NCBI GenBank assembly: GCA_032191485.1
Contig: JAVDOI010000010.1
Location: forward strand, 7,309,318-7,373,317
Direction of reading: 5' to 3'
Source: Leptoclinus maculatus
Taxonomy: Eukaryota > Chordata > Actinopteri > Perciformes > Stichaeidae
Length of the DNA stretch: 64,000 nucleotides
Shown here: positions 7,277 to 19,184 of the stretch, in pieces
Layout of the letters: every line of letters starts with the position of its first letter
How positions within the stretch are numbered: the first letter of the stretch is position 1
Notes under the pieces: model-generated
Told to the model about the DNA's origin: nothing
Seen by the model: the letters and a program-made list of their open reading frames with translations, nothing else
Database searches by the model: none
Program-made: the position numbers and the translations under genes

Positions 7277-10117
7277 TCTTGTCTTTCACTCGGCAGAGCT
7301 CCTGAGAGAGGAGGTGGTTGTTCTCCTCACGGCTCAGTTCATCACTCTCTTCAATCAGACAGCGCTGGAGGTGAGAGCAGCTACCGTTGAGATCCATCAG
7401 CCTGGTTTTCCAAGCATTTCACACAGTGTCACACTATTTTACCCCGGGTCTCGTCCAAACTGCATCAATCTAAGCCTGGCTTGCAAAGACCTGCTGTTAC
7501 TTTAAGAAAATAATCAAGTATCACTTAACACTCAGTATATAACTGATGTAGGGAGTGCACAAAATCAGTCTCGTGTCCCAGACCTGAAACATGAAGAGGT
7601 CTTTTTCCCATTGTCATTAAAATGTGGCCACTGAATAGTCATGTTGTGCTGACCTGGACAATCACTTCAATATCAAAACAGAATCATTCTTTTGATCTGG
7701 AGTGAATGGAGCCTTTGAAGGAGTTAAAAGGCGCATGTTTCAGCTCCTCTACCTCTGACTGAATCACTTTCTCTAACTGACTGACCTCACGTACATCTTT
7801 CTTAAAATCCCTCAGACCATGGTGACTCCTTTGACGCAGCGCCTCTTCAGCTTTGGCGAGCTGAGCAACAGCCTGATGTACAGCCTGTGCGGGGTGGAGG
7901 TCATCCTGGGCTTCTTCTTTGTGCGCTGGCTGAGCAGGAAGGTGGCGGACCGCGTCGTTCTGGCCGTGGGCCTGGTCATCTGCTGCATCGCCTGTATCTG
8001 GTGCCTCGTCTTCCTCTGCAACCCCCGAGGTGCTAACCTGTCCGGGAAAAACGTACAAACACAAATGCAAAGGCCTAAAAAAGTCCTAAAAAAGCGTCGT
8101 GGTCTGTGCCAAATCCTTTCTGTGAGACTGGTGTTGGCGTAGTGTGCGTATTGGGTTTCACACTGGCTGAATTGAATGTGCCCTGTAAATGATATCATTC
8201 AGGAGATGATACAGGCAAACTGGATCCTGTATGTTCATGTTGGCCCGCGTCTGTTGCAGTTCGTCACGTTTATCGCTCTGATTACAAGTGACAGGTGCTG
8301 GAGCTGGGGAGTGCCTGAGTACATATTAAAAGGATTACAGTAATCTAATTAGACAAAAATGCTATTTGTTAGAGCGTATCCTACTTTAGTTTGCTATTTG
8401 TTACAGTTACAGTTAAAACCAAACAAAGACATTAAACCTTAAAGGCAGATACCGGATGAGAAATACGTTTTTTTCTTGGACCACGGAGAAAAACCTTTTG
8501 ATTGGTGAAATTTCATTTTGATTATTTGATTACAGAAAGGAACATCCAACAGTGGAGTGGGCACATATTCACACAAACATGTGCATGTTGCAAAGCAGCA
8601 GAGAACAAATATCTAGTGGCTGCCAGCTTGGCAGTGGTTTAGCTTGCAGATAGAGCCATCTCTGGTGGTGCCAACCCATTTGTGGAAGGAACTTAAAAAC
8701 CGAGAGAAGGGATGGATAACTAAAGTATGATCTGACGCAGGCATTGAGTCCTTACCACCATGCGTCAGAAAGAAAATGAATAGCTAAGAGATCTACTAAT
8801 ATATATTTCTTTAATGTATGTGAGAGGTGGAGTTAGATTACAGTCAGTAAATGTAATTGTTTCATGATATGTTCCATATAATATGAGGGCAAACTACTAT
8901 AATTCAATGGGCCTAATACCAGGGTATTATCTCTCCGATCCTGCCAGGTGGATATGGATGGGAGCTGTCGAGCTTCATCATCGGAGTGTTTCTGCAGCTG
9001 CTGGGGCTTCCCTTCGTGGCCGTGTCTCAGGTGTCTCTCTTCTCCAAAGTCACAGCAGAGAAAACACAAGGTTGGCTTGCTTTACGGCTGTTTGCACGAT
9101 TCAACATATTCAAACAACAGATTGCTGCTCAGCATATGCGATGCAAAGAAACAGTAGTACATGCTTTTTTTTTTTTTACTTGCCATATTTCAATGTTTGA
9201 AATAAATAACTTTGTCGTTATTTTGTGACGCCTCACCAACAGGATTCAGCCAAGGTGTCAGACGCTCAGTTGGGGGCTTGGCCACCATCTTGGGTCCTTT
9301 GTGGGCTGGAGGACTGACCAACAATTTGTACATAATGCTGGGCATGATGCTAGCTCTTCTCATATTGATCACAGTAAGTAGAGCACAGCTCATTAATAGC
9401 GTCAAACTGATAATGAAACGATTCTCATGTTTGCAATAGTTGAAGCCACCAGCTGGTTAGCTTAGCTTAGCGTTAAGCTGTCTTGTGTTCTTTAAGAAAT
9501 TCCTATACAACCACCTAAGCATCCTTCACCTTTTTTTTTAAAGCATCTGAAAACTTGGATTTAAATCTTACAAGCAACAGTGAGAAATGTGCTTAATGGC
9601 TTTCTTGAAGAGAGTATTTGAGAAGATCAATAATGAACAAAATCCACCTAAAGCTCACTATTTGTTTCTAAATGTCAGCTGCTATCTAAGCTGTAGCTTC
9701 TTATTTAAAATCCATCTACCAGCACCTCTAAAGCTGGAGAATTAACATGTTATATTTAGTTTAATCCATACAAATACCAACGTGTAAACAATATTTTAGT
9801 TCCACAGGGAGGTATAGAGCTACTCTCAATGAGCTGGAATTGACATAGTTAATGCTTTAACACAGTGCTTCTTCTTTCCTACCCCACTCGGTACATGATG
9901 TGTCTTCTCTATTAGAATCCATCCAACGCTTTTTTCACTGACCCAAACAGAAAAAAAAACAGTGGCTACTTGCCAGTAAAATCCTTATCTCAGCATGTCT
10001 TTCTCTAAAGCCATATCACACCGTTCCTTTTCTCAGGTTATGACAGCGCTGTCCTACGACCGCCTGACGGAGCCCAGGGCCGTGCAGAGCGCCCAGAGCT
10101 CTGACAGCGGAGGATAG
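2843..10117 (+). CDS. MFSD8/CLN7-like major facilitator superfamily transporter, 11 coding exons
   Basis: Complete gene for a 464-residue multi-pass transporter. Exons: 2843-2918, 3123-3308, 3757-3819, 3930-4049, 4285-4364, 4820-5066, 7297-7370, 7816-8029, 8948-9070, 9243-9373, 10037-10117. All junctions are GT-AG, the phases match, and the sum is 1395 nt including TAG. The order of segments follows MFSD8: a TM1-TM2 block, motif A-like GLWSDRNQTTK (65-75), a Gly-rich helix GVGAGAGSSIFG, the RQAGLLVGPAFNLF block, an acidic central loop, TPLTQRLFSFGE, and the C-terminal GFSQGVRRSVGG and LGPLWAGG blocks. Human MFSD8 is 518 residues and is a lysosomal membrane protein with an N-terminal dileucine signal. 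This protein begins directly at TM1 and lacks that tail, but has DEEVLL (215-220) in the loop. The overall divergence suggests the teleost mfsd8-like paralogue group (mfsd8l1/mfsd8l2) rather than mfsd8 itself; I cannot choose between them. Substrate unknown. Confidence 0.88.
3123..3308 (+). CDS. mfsd8-like exon 2
   Basis: Residues 26-87: end of TM1, IWSYLQILEAPPYFLG, TM2, the motif A-like GLWSDRNQTTK loop and the start of TM3. Acceptor GGTCTCAG|CC, donor GCCG|GTGAGT, phase 1 at both ends. Confidence 0.9.
3556..3652. repeat. Fragment of dispersed percomorph repeat (family A)
   Basis: Lies inside intron 2 of the mfsd8-like gene. Phrases such as GGAATGTCTGTGCAACATTTCATGG recur in diverged form in the copies at 19185-19375, 20625-20760, 26075-26195 and 36500-36965. 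Confidence 0.5.
3757..3819 (+). CDS. mfsd8-like exon 3
   Basis: 63 nt encoding NFMYFIGYSKWLLLSSRLVT, a membrane-helix segment. Acceptor TCCTCAG|GT, donor ACAG|GTGACG, phase 1 at both ends. Confidence 0.88.
3930..4049 (+). CDS. mfsd8-like exon 4
   Basis: 120 nt, residues 109-148: GVGAGAGSSIFGFLTRSTK, then PEERAGVFAAIMACRQAGLL. Corresponds to the MFSD8 segment GLLGIGAGN...QERTSSMANISMCQALG. Donor GTGG|GTCAGT. Confidence 0.9.
4285..4364 (+). CDS. mfsd8-like exon 5
   Basis: 80 nt, GPAFNLFLRLCDFKLGPF then VVNKYTSPG, aligning with GPVFQTCFTFLG...INMYTTP of MFSD8. Ends in phase 0 at GGG|GTAACA. Confidence 0.88.
4820..5066 (+). CDS. mfsd8-like exon 6 (TM6 and acidic central loop)
   Basis: Residues 176-257. 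One membrane helix (IFMCVLWVLLHFVVLALYW), then a long cytosolic loop rich in Glu/Asp. The loop contains DEEVLLMG, a match to the acidic dileucine pattern [DE]xxxL[LI], then a Ser/Thr-rich part. Phase 0 in, phase 1 out, donor AGAG|GTGAGC. Confidence 0.9.
5204..5300. repeat. Long (CA)n microsatellite
   Basis: About 48 CA units with one ACGC interruption near the end; the longest pure dinucleotide array in the window. Confidence 0.97.
5540..5587. repeat. (TG)n microsatellite
   Basis: About 24 uninterrupted TG units, in opposite sense to the CA array 240 nt upstream. The two could pair as inverted repeats in the pre-mRNA. Confidence 0.95.
6300..6510. repeat. Dispersed percomorph repeat (family B)
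   Basis: Contains CAGTCTTTATGCTAAGCTAA and GCTGGCTCTAGCTT phrases. They recur at 56305-56595 and, inverted, at 28395-28530, so this is one interspersed repeat family. I recognise the motif as common in percomorph DNA but cannot name it. Confidence 0.6.
6955..7002. repeat. 48-nt AT-rich near-perfect palindrome
   Basis: GATATATATATCTATATCTA plus TATC (6955-6978) is mirrored on the opposite strand by 6979-7002. The arms are 23 bp with only the two central bases unpaired. Confidence 0.9.
7243..7279 (+). repeat. (CT)n tract ahead of mfsd8-like exon 7
   Basis: CT dinucleotide repeat ending about 18 nt before the exon 7 acceptor. It probably serves as that exon's polypyrimidine tract. Confidence 0.85.
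7297..7370 (+). CDS. mfsd8-like exon 7
   Basis: 74 nt encoding ELLREEVVVLLTAQFITLF then NQTALE, matching the helix after the central loop in MFSD8 ([21 protein letters not shown]). Acceptor CGGCAG|AG, donor GAG|GTGAGA, ends in phase 0. Confidence 0.88.
7816..8029 (+). CDS. mfsd8-like exon 8
   Basis: 214 nt, residues 283-353: TMVTPLTQRLFSFGELSNSL then GVEVILGFFFVRWLSRKVADR and a hydrophobic helix. Equivalent to TIITPLTMDMYAW...[21 protein letters not shown] in MFSD8. The donor CGAG|GTGCTA is weak. Confidence 0.9.
8030..8947 (+). other. mfsd8-like intron 8
   Basis: 0.9 kb of AT-rich sequence. I see no coding or structural signal in it. Confidence 0.6.
8948..9070 (+). CDS. mfsd8-like exon 9
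   Basis: 123 nt, GYGWELSSFIIGVFLQLLG then LPFVAVSQVSLFSKVTAEK, corresponding to the helix and loop before GxxMGWLTASGSGARILGP in MFSD8. Acceptor TGCCAG|GT; the donor CAAG|GTTGGC is weak. Confidence 0.88.
9243..9373 (+). CDS. mfsd8-like exon 10
   Basis: 131 nt, GFSQGVRRSVGGLATILG, PLWAGGLTNNLYIMLGMM and a final helix. Matches GARILGPMFISQVYAHWG in MFSD8. Acceptor CCAACAG|GA, donor ACA|GTAAGT. Confidence 0.9.
9374..10036 (+). other. mfsd8-like intron 10
   Basis: 0.66 kb. About 9443-9800 resembles 11358-11480 in phrases such as TTGTGTTCTTTAAGAA and CTGAAAACTTG, a probable decayed dispersed repeat. No exon. Confidence 0.4.
10037..10117 (+). CDS. mfsd8-like exon 11 with stop codon
   Basis: 81 nt in phase 0 encoding VMTALSYDRLTEPR and a Ser-rich tail ending SSDSGG, stop TAG at 10115-10117. 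Acceptor TTTTCTCAG|GTT. A short hydrophilic tail is usual for MFSD8 proteins. Confidence 0.85.
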   Translation, partial: VMTALSYDRLTEPRAVQSAQSSDSGG

Positions 10118-10233
10118 AGCTGCAGTCTGTGTGGAGAACCCGAGAGGCTGAAGAGAAGACAGAGGGAGTGCCTTTCACTTCTGAGAGAATCATTACAAGT
10201 TTACTGCAGAGGAAACTGTATGAGTGTGGGTGG

Positions 10234-10239
10234 AATAAA
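10234..10239 (+). terminator. Poly(A) signal of mfsd8-like gene
   Basis: AATAAA 117 nt after the stop codon, giving a short 3' UTR. Other AATAAA sites occur further downstream, but this is the first after the stop. Confidence 0.6.
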
Positions 10240-13200
10240 AAATGTCAAAACCCATACTGTACCTCAGAACCTGCCAGAGAGGTGATCACACAGGTAAAAA
10301 ACACTTTGTACAACCTCTCAGCAATCAGATGTTATTAGAATCCATCTTCAATGCACATCAGACTATTCATTATCCTTTACACAAGGGGGCACCATTGCTC
10401 CCATATTGAATATTCAGAGGCGTAATTGAAGATGAAAGCCATTATTTTTAAACTGAACTATTTATATTCCCAGGTGTTGATGAAAAGATAAGAGAGCAGC
10501 TTTTTTTTTTTTTCTCCATGTGACCCACGCACCAAATTTTTCATTTCTTGTCCCGAGTCTTTCTTCCTCTAAAAAAGAAATGAAACAGTTGACACAATGG
10601 GTGCAGAAGTGGAGTTGTCAACATCTTAGCAGCTCCATGTCAGTGTAGCTGATAGAAGAAGAGGGTCAAATAAAGTGAAGCTTTAGAGAATTCTTCATGT
10701 TTATTTGGAGTTTTGGAGTGAAGCAGCATTTCTAGTGTTCATACAGAGCCTTGGATGTGACTAAAGCGGATAGATATCATCTGAAAATGTTCCTGTATAT
10801 CTAATGTGCAAATGAGGAGCTCATGAATTAAAACCAAATAGGACAAATACTTGTTAATTAGCCGGCTCTATCGTTTCACTTTGGGGGGATTTAAAGTTTA
10901 ATTGCCTGTATTCATAATTCAAAACATGACAAGGTGTGACTTGTGTATCGTCAGCTGTTCTTGCCTATATTCTCCTCTAGGATGTGCTGCATGCTACACA
11001 TGAGAGGAGAACGCTGTAAGCAACATCAAGGCATTGTAGATTCCCTTTGTACCAACGTATATATGGTTTTGGCCAATCTTCTATGTTTTTGCATAATTGC
11101 AGATAAGGCTCAGTAACCTTTTCCAGTTTTCACTCAGCATGTGATATTTGGCTTTGCAGAGGCTTTTTTTCGCCTGAAATGGAAATTTTAATCTTTGGGA
11201 CTCAAGGATATAATATATATAAGTACTTTCATGCTCTCATCAGCGTATTCAGGTACTTGACATTTTAAGGGAGATAACAGGGTGCAAAAAAAAAATCTGG
11301 TCGAGCCTGAATTTACTCTGTTTGAACAAGCTCGCTTTTTCAGCCTGATCATTTCTGTCTTTGTGTTCTTCAAGAATCTCCTTTGCAACAACCTAAATAG
11401 CCAACAACCATTTTAAAGCCCCTGAAAACGTGCATTCAAATCTATAGTTCTCCTCTACAACACTATATATTCACGACTAAATAAGAATCAGTGTCTTGTT
11501 GCAGAAAGATGTTAAAGCTATGACAAAGCATGACTATGTAATAACAAATGAACAATTGAATTCATGATCAATAAAAAAAAAACGCATCCTTTCTCATTTC
11601 TATACACTGCTGCTACAGTGTTACTTGGTCTGGTATGACCCACAGTGAGTGGTGAATAATGTTTGCCAGCTGTTAGTTAGCAAACTTGGATTTATATTGC
11701 TGCTGTGTAAATAACATTATTAAAGCTGGCTGCTGACTTTATGACTATTGCTTGTATCACAACATTTCAGCATGTAAACCAGCAAAAAGAGCTCAGAGAA
11801 CAATTGAATAAAGAAATCTTTGATGTGAAATACACAAAAGCGTTCAACTTTTGGCAGAAAATGGTGCGTTTATGTAGGACCCCACTCGCTAATAGTAAAA
11901 AGCTAATAAATATGTTTTAGGGCTCTTAAAGAGATTGCATTAACGCTTTGTTATATAATTCATAAAAAAAGTTTTTTCTGCGTGGTACCAGACAAACCAC
12001 TTCTCCTCTACATCGTGATGATTCTGCTTTCATACACAAGATCTGTGCAGTCAACTATGCTTCGACTCAGCTTCTGTAACAGCCTATAGAGGCGGCACAC
12101 AACCCCCCCCAAGGACATAAATAGAAGAGTCAGAGGGCCTTGGGCTTTCATGTTAAATATACCAACGGTAGGCACAGACGCACAAGTTATGAAATTTTAA
12201 AGATACACAGAACAACCATTTCATGCAGGAGCCAACAATTATTTCTCAGAAGCATGGACGGAAGTTTGTCAGTATGAAGATGAAGTTTTGTGAGGGGGGG
12301 GGGGGTAATTGGAAAGTGTAAACCCTAGTTACTAAGTTACTAGTAGTGGTTGTACTACCTGACTTTAAATGGCTCAGTCTGCCTTCTATACTAACTGTCT
12401 CCATGCCATGTCGAGGAAGAGCAACTCAGCTATGTGAAGTTATTCTATCTACTCAGTAGAGTATAACATTCCTTAATAGCTTTAGCAGTTATTCAGTGTT
12501 GAGTGTTTTTTTTTTTTAGTATGCTTCCTGCTGTACAATGAACTGAACTGTGAACACTAAAGAACATTTTTGTCCCGTTATATCCAAGTCTGCTCGTCGA
12601 ACCGTTGTTAGGTACAGAATACACCAGGCCTGTTTATCTCTCTGCATATTGTTGCCCCACAGCAACACAAAGTATTTTTGTCCCAAACACCCGCCCGCTT
12701 ATACTTTGAATTTACACATGTGCGACATCTTTCTGATAAATCAAAACAAGGAGCTGGGTTCTGGGTGAGAACAGCTTTTCAGGAAACAGAGCCAATGTGG
12801 CACGAAAAAGGAAACATAAGTTTGACTATTTTTATGCATTTAAATCGAGATAACTCGTTGGAATAAAAGTGCAAGCGTGAGCATGAATCTCTCAAGCAGC
12901 ATAGTCGATGCTGCTAGACCGCTTATTGGGACAGTACCATGCTCAATGACAGTCAGTGTTAATTCTATTTATTAATACTCACTGGCAATAATGGACACAC
13001 GTACATTTTATGGTGTAAACGGGCAAAAAGGGACCTGACGTATTAGGTTTCACCAGGCTAAAAACCAACACACAGAAACTACACATTCTTGTTTCTTACA
13101 GAGTGACTTATTCCTCTAACCAAGAATGATCTATGTTGGCCATTTACGATAGCACAAACATCTTAGACAACATGTTACCATACAAATATACTATATTTCT

Positions 13201-14100
13201 TATTTTCCGAGGCAGCGTGCTGAAAATGTGATCTGTTTCATCACCGAAAGCAACTGCTTCCTGAGGTAATGAGGACAGCTGTTCATGAAATATTTGGCAA
13301 AAATGTATAAAAATGTACAACTTTTCGACAGAAATTAAAATGTTCTTGTTTTTAAACCCATATGACATATTGTTGAACCGAAGGAGAAACATATCTGTGA
13401 TGGGGATGAGAATGATAGTTGACTGTTCACATAAAATAGGGATATTTTTTCTCCCCAAAAAACCCAATTTGTGCAGTAGATGACTAGTAAAATGTGTCCA
13501 CTTTTCATCAAAGGGAACTTTACCCAAGCCTGTTTTCACTTCTTTTGCATTGCTTTGCAATGAAAGCAGATTGACGCTGTCGTCTAACAAAGATAACGGT
13601 AATTGGTCATAAAGAGGAAAACAGCATTTGACTGGAGCCAGTGTGTAACAATTATGTTAGCGGCAGAGAGGGGCTCTGCTCTTCCTGATGGCATTACTGT
13701 AGCCGGACTGAGGACGCTTGTTAATGGGTCGTAGATGATAGATGAGTTATCATCTACTGAAGAGATGAAATCAGGCCAGCAATATTCAGTCCATGATTCA
13801 CTTTTTGTTCTTCTCCCTGCTGCACATCCAGTCTTTGTGCAGAAAGATTTATCCCTACAAATCATCAAGATATCTAATTTTACAGGAATATTTTTACTCA
13901 GGATGTCATTTTGTTTCTGTGGTGGAGGATGCAATGAATGCAATTCATTAAAAAAAAAAATCCTTTACATAGATGTCAGCGTGTTGGTCTCCTGCCAGCG
14001 GAGTTAAAGATTTACTGTTTCACCGTTTTTGTTGCTGACTTCAGAACCTGACTTCTGAATGTCATTGACAAGGTGTGGCTCAAGTCCAATACTGTGTGTG
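10240..14100. other. Gene-free region, AT-rich
   Basis: No supported gene. It contains a G-run at 12293-12305, homopolymer tracts and a probable decayed repeat (11358-11480). An open frame at 13144-13590 (minus) starts at TTG and resembles nothing I know. Confidence 0.5.
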
Positions 14101-17100
14101 TGCAGACACACAAAGGGAGGGGTAATGTGACAATAATGTAACAATTTATTTTCATTCAATTCACAGTATTAAGTGTGTGAGCTGGCATAACGCCGTGAGT
14201 TTGAATGTACCCCTTATAGCGATATATCGAGATGGGCGACTAATGAGCTGACAGGGGAGTGGGAAAAAGAGAAAGAGAGGGTCAGCGTGCACGAGGCTCG
14301 GTATCGATGAATCACAATTCTTCCATGTCCCCTTCCTCATAAGCTGCTTAAGATTCAAAAAAGCCGGCTGTCTGGCTGGAAGGCAAATGATTTGATTTAT
14401 TACATGTGACGGCGGTGCTCGGGGGGTTTGCACATGTATACAGTCACTCAGGTAGCTCCCCTCTGCATTTCTTATAGCTCCCATCACTGTGTGTTTGTAT
14501 TCCGCACGCCTGGCATCGCCTCAGATACATTGAATCAATTGCCTCCACCCACACCGACCATCCGCCCCCATACTCATATGAGAGCCACGGTGAAATGAAT
14601 GCCTTAGGGACGCACACGAGCGCTGTGTTTAAAGGCAGCCTCGCTCATTGATTGCAGCCCATTGTAATGGCAATGGAAATATATTCAGATAATTATCAGG
14701 CTCATTCAGGTATGTGGTTTGCTGGTGAACCTGGTGTTGCTTTGCGAAGGGAGAGAGGTTTTTCTTTTTTTTTTTCCTTCCTGCAGCAGCAGCACCAAAG
14801 AGCCTCAGAGCAGACAGTAAATTTGCTCATCAACTGGTTTCGTTCCAGTGAGAGGTAAAATTATCCAATATTTCACGGTCTGGCCCTTTGAAGGTGGCGT
14901 TACTCAGCAAAGCTCAATGCGCAATGGAGCCAAAATGCAATAGTGTTCAAACAGACGCCTCATTTTCACGGGTGGATTCTAGGCCTGTCCAAACCGCTGC
15001 ATGGGAGAAATGATGAGAAAATAAGAAACTCTTCTCGTTCTCGGTTGTATATACGATCGACTGCAGTAAACAAATCAAGTAAACAATCGACCCCCACGTT
15101 TCAGTTCACCCTCCTTCATCCTCCCGTGACGGTGGAAAAAGCGCGGTCATGCTTGTTGTCTGACAGCAATATACGGTCAAGGTTTATGTGCGTTTGGACA
15201 TGTGGGAGCGCATTGATCCCATTAACAGCATGTGAGAAGAATATTATAAAATGATGAGAACTTCATAGGAGGTCATGTGAGGATCAATATTAAATCCTAT
15301 CTCATTTATAATCCTGCTGAGCAGAGAGGCTCCGCGGGGTTTAGCTAAGAACGCATTCGACAATTTAGTTTAATGCTTATATGAATAAATGTAATGACAC
15401 ACAAGTGCTTTGAGATGAAATGTTTTTCTGTCTGTTTGCAGGCACTTTAGTGCTGCTTTGTTGTCAACAAATGCACTATAAATACACTGATGGATGATGG
15501 AGAGGCTTGACCAACAAAGGCTCACACACATACACACAAACATGATCAGGGAAAGTATTGACATATCAAATTAAAATCAACTCGTCAAATGTTTGTTACA
15601 TCTCCTGGCAGATTGATATTGTGTTCTCGGTTATTTTTAAGGAGATTTGGCTGCTCTTATCTGCAATCTCCGCCCTGTTAGACACAGCGTCTTCAGATCA
15701 AGGATTAAGTTTCTCATTATACATATCACTTAGAGGATTAACCCGTTCGCACACACTCTCATCTCCCCGAGTTATGAATCTGAACGCTGATGGGTGTAAA
15801 ATTCAATGAGGGGGTTTCATGAGATTGATTTTGAAACAAATTCCAGCTGCAAAAAAAAAGCTCAAAATCTTTTTCACCCGCTCTGCCAAAATCTGGGAAT
15901 GTAACCTCTGATTTCGTAACACTCTCGAGCCAATTAAGCTGTGAGATTTGTTTGAAGTCGCAGATTGAAAGGAGAGTTTGCCGTTTTTTCGGGCCCAAAC
16001 AGTGAAGGGAGACCACAGGGGTCCAGGTTCCCAGAGCCTGCATGTATAATCCAGTCTAACATGCATGCAAATCTCATCTGTGCCCGCACACAATGGTCTG
16101 TCTGTGTGAAGGAGGGAAGGCAGGGGAAGCAGAGGGAGAGAGAGAGAGAGAGGGGAAAGGCTGTAAGTGTGTGTCCACTGTGCCAAAGCATATGCCATGA
16201 TAGGTCTTAGGAGACGGAGCGCAGACACACTACGGTTCACAGACTAGTAAGAATCTTTTATCGGGGTTGATATTTAAACATCCATAATTAATCCAATATC
16301 TGTGGCGCTCTCCAAGGAGAAGAAAGAAACCCACAGCATCGCCCATGGAAAAGAGAACATTCTAAATTCCTGGCACTGCACTGAGTTCTTCTTCTCTGCG
16401 GTGTAAAAACAAAAGTCGGCAACCAAGATCTCGGGGGAAATTAAAAATCTTTGTCTTATCCAGCCAATTAAATGATATACACCTTTTCGTACATGGCTGG
16501 AGCTGGCCCCCGGAATCTATTTATGACAGTTTTGTAGTTACCACTTCTACTACTCACCGCAGAGAGCTTCACTTCACCCCGAAGGATGAAGGCTGGAAAT
16601 CAGAGGTATGGGGTGGGGGGTGATTTTTTTTTTTTCCCAGAGGCAGAGACACAGAGAACTTACTTTCCATCTGTCTCTATCATATAGATTTATAGGATTA
16701 AGCCAAATGCTGTTTTAGTCCTGAGCAGAGGCTCAACTCTTTCATGTGAAACATTGGATTAGATAGTCTGAGATCCTTTGTGTGTTGTCTCCAGTCTCCC
16801 AATGACTCTTTTCTCTGGCGTCTTATTATTTAAAGAGAGGGTGTTTCTAAATGCACGCCGCGCCTTGAACTTTATTACATTTCGATAACTTTATACATGT
16901 GTGTGCGTCTCTATTCTCCCGAGCTCGCACCTCTGGTCCATTGGGACCCCACTGGGCAGACCATAGCTCGGTGGGGGGCCTTCACTCCAATTTGCCATCG
17001 TTTGTCACCATTTGTTCGTCGCGACAAACAAAATGTTGGCCCTCGGTCCCCCTCCCATTTGGCCACAGTCACAAATGGCGTCAGCTGCTCTCTTCTTCTC

Positions 17101-18400
17101 ATGGCTCTATTTATCCCTTTCTTCATACTGAATAACTCAGCCCTGCATGCTAGCCGGGGCGGACATTTGTTTAAAATAGTTTGCCCATCATTTCATCTGA
17201 CATGAATATTGTAGCATGTTGCTGTTGCATTATTGATGCAGTGTTTGTCTTGGTGTATGATATGTTAATTAAAAGATAAACTGGGGCTTTGGCTGTATTT
17301 CTTTATCCGAGGAGTCAGCGAGCTTCTAGACTTCTTTTCTTTGACCCTGTCGTCTTGTCTGTTGTCGATGCAGTCAGATGTCTCTTCCAGCCTCCAGTTT
17401 CACTGTGTACTTAAATATCTCTATTACAGGCCCTTAGATTGCAAGCTAATTGCATAATGCACTTTAAACCCAGTTTATGATGAACTTTAGCTGCTGCTGG
17501 ACAGACTTCCATGAGGTCAGCTGAGCGCTGACGAATGAGGTCAAGATGTTTCAGACAGATACAGCAGGCATGGCAACCTTCTCCGTGGTCAGATAGTTGA
17601 AGCTGATTTCCAGCCTCATATCGCTCTCTCTTGCATCTTAGCTGGTGTAGCAGAGAAACTAAAACATGTTAAATTGCTGCCCGGCTCCATAAAAACACAG
17701 GAAGGGCTGGCAGTTAAAGAGCTTTCTGAGGCTTCCTGGGAGAGTAAAGCCTCTCTTTGGATTTTTTTGCAAATGGACAGGCAATAAACTTTAGGTGACT
17801 TTACGGTGTTAACAGCAAGGAGTCAATCCAGTCGGGGATTTGGTTTCTTCTTTGTTCCTCCTCCGCTCCTCTCTCTGTTTTATAAGGTTTTAGCTGCAAG
17901 TTGTGAGGTGAACCCACAGATGACCGTACCATTACGCTGAGTGGCTAGCTGTTTCTCTGGTCAATGAGGCCACAGTGACAAGTTGGCAAAGATTTAGACA
18001 AGAGGCTCCTTGGCACAGAGGCCCGGGCTGCTTCCTTTCAGCCCCAATGAGGGACTAAGAACAGATGTCTGGTTTGAAGCCACAGTTTTTCATGAGCTGT
18101 AATTTTTGTCTTGTTTGAAGTGAGCCCCGAGGCATATCTCATTTTCAGCCCCGTGTACCAAATCTTATGCATACCTTTATTCACATCTTGAAGACTCTCA
18201 TTACGTGAAATGAAGAGTGTCAGATATGAGGGAAGCTATTAAGGAAGAGCAGCGAGCCCAGTGGTCTGTCGTAATTGGAGACACTAGTGCTGAGATGAGC
18301 TTTATATTACCAACGGCAGTAAATACTGACCTTGCTGTTTTCATGTTTGTGGCCCTGAGGGCGTTTTTAGTCTCCGGTTGTGATTCATAGAAAAGTAATG
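14100..18400. other. Repeat-poor gene-free stretch with clustered homeodomain-type motifs
   Basis: About 4 kb almost free of recognisable repeats and coding signals, with mixed base composition. TAAT-core and Sox-like words occur, for example CCCATTGTAATGGCAATGG near 14659, GCCAATTAAGC near 15929, CATAATTAATCC near 16283 and AAGCTAATTGCATAATGCAC near 17443. Such stretches near developmental genes are often conserved enhancers. This is inference only. Confidence 0.3.
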
Positions 18401-19184
18401 GTGAAACATAAATTCAGAAAACAAATATGTTGGCTTTTGCCCACAAAGAACGAAAATATATGTTGAACATTAAAAGGATTTATACAGAAAAAACGTAACA
18501 TGCTTAAAGAATAAGTCTGATGCTTTTCTATGTTTTTTTATTGTCAACAAATCCCACAAAAACTAACAGGGAATTCATCCTAACAAGTATTATGTGTGTA
18601 GCCAAAGCCTGATATATCTTATTCCTCTGTGTCATAGACCTCCCTTGTTATTAAAAACCATTAAACTATTAAATTATGATGAACATGGATATTGTAGTTT
18701 ATTTATATCTTGCAGCTGTAAATACTCACTGCAGCACCAAATGTGTGTTAATCCACTGCTGACGATAATCCTAATGCTCTATTTACTCCTGTTTAAGTAA
18801 CATTTGCAAAAAAATTACAGTATTGTGCTGTTTAAGGAACATTTCTTAACCTTTCATAACAAAACAGGGTCAGTATATTCCCTCAGAAACTGCTTGTCGG
18901 ACGATATCTTCGGAAACCTCCCCCCCCCCCCCCCCACACCTTTCTGACGACAGATTTACTGTATTTGTGTTGCACTGGTCTGTCCACAGAAAGGTGAGAA
19001 ATAGAGAAACCGTTGCTCCTTTCTCACCTCCACACAGCTGACCAAACACGGCGTGAATGTCGGATTATCAATTCTGACGTGTGTGTGTGTGGGGGGGGTG
19101 GGGCTCCAAACAAAGCTATTCAACAATCATACAAGCAGCTTAAAAGTCTACAGCCATGGTGGCATCTCTGTGAGGCTGTACGCA

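Larger units (their letters stand above)
5067..7296 (+). other. mfsd8-like intron 6 (2.2 kb), microsatellite- and repeat-rich
   Basis: The largest intron of the gene. It contains a ~97-nt CA array (5204-5300), a GT array (5540-5587), a dispersed repeat at 6300-6510, a 48-nt AT palindrome at 6955-7002 and a CT tract just before the next exon. No further exon is needed, because phases on both sides match. Confidence 0.7.

Noticed and set aside
7684..8198. Minus-strand open frames over mfsd8-like exon 8
   Set aside because: Antisense shadows of a verified coding exon.
13144..13590. 148-codon minus-strand open frame in the desert
   Set aside because: Starts at TTG, is AT-driven, has no homology that I recognise and no splice context.
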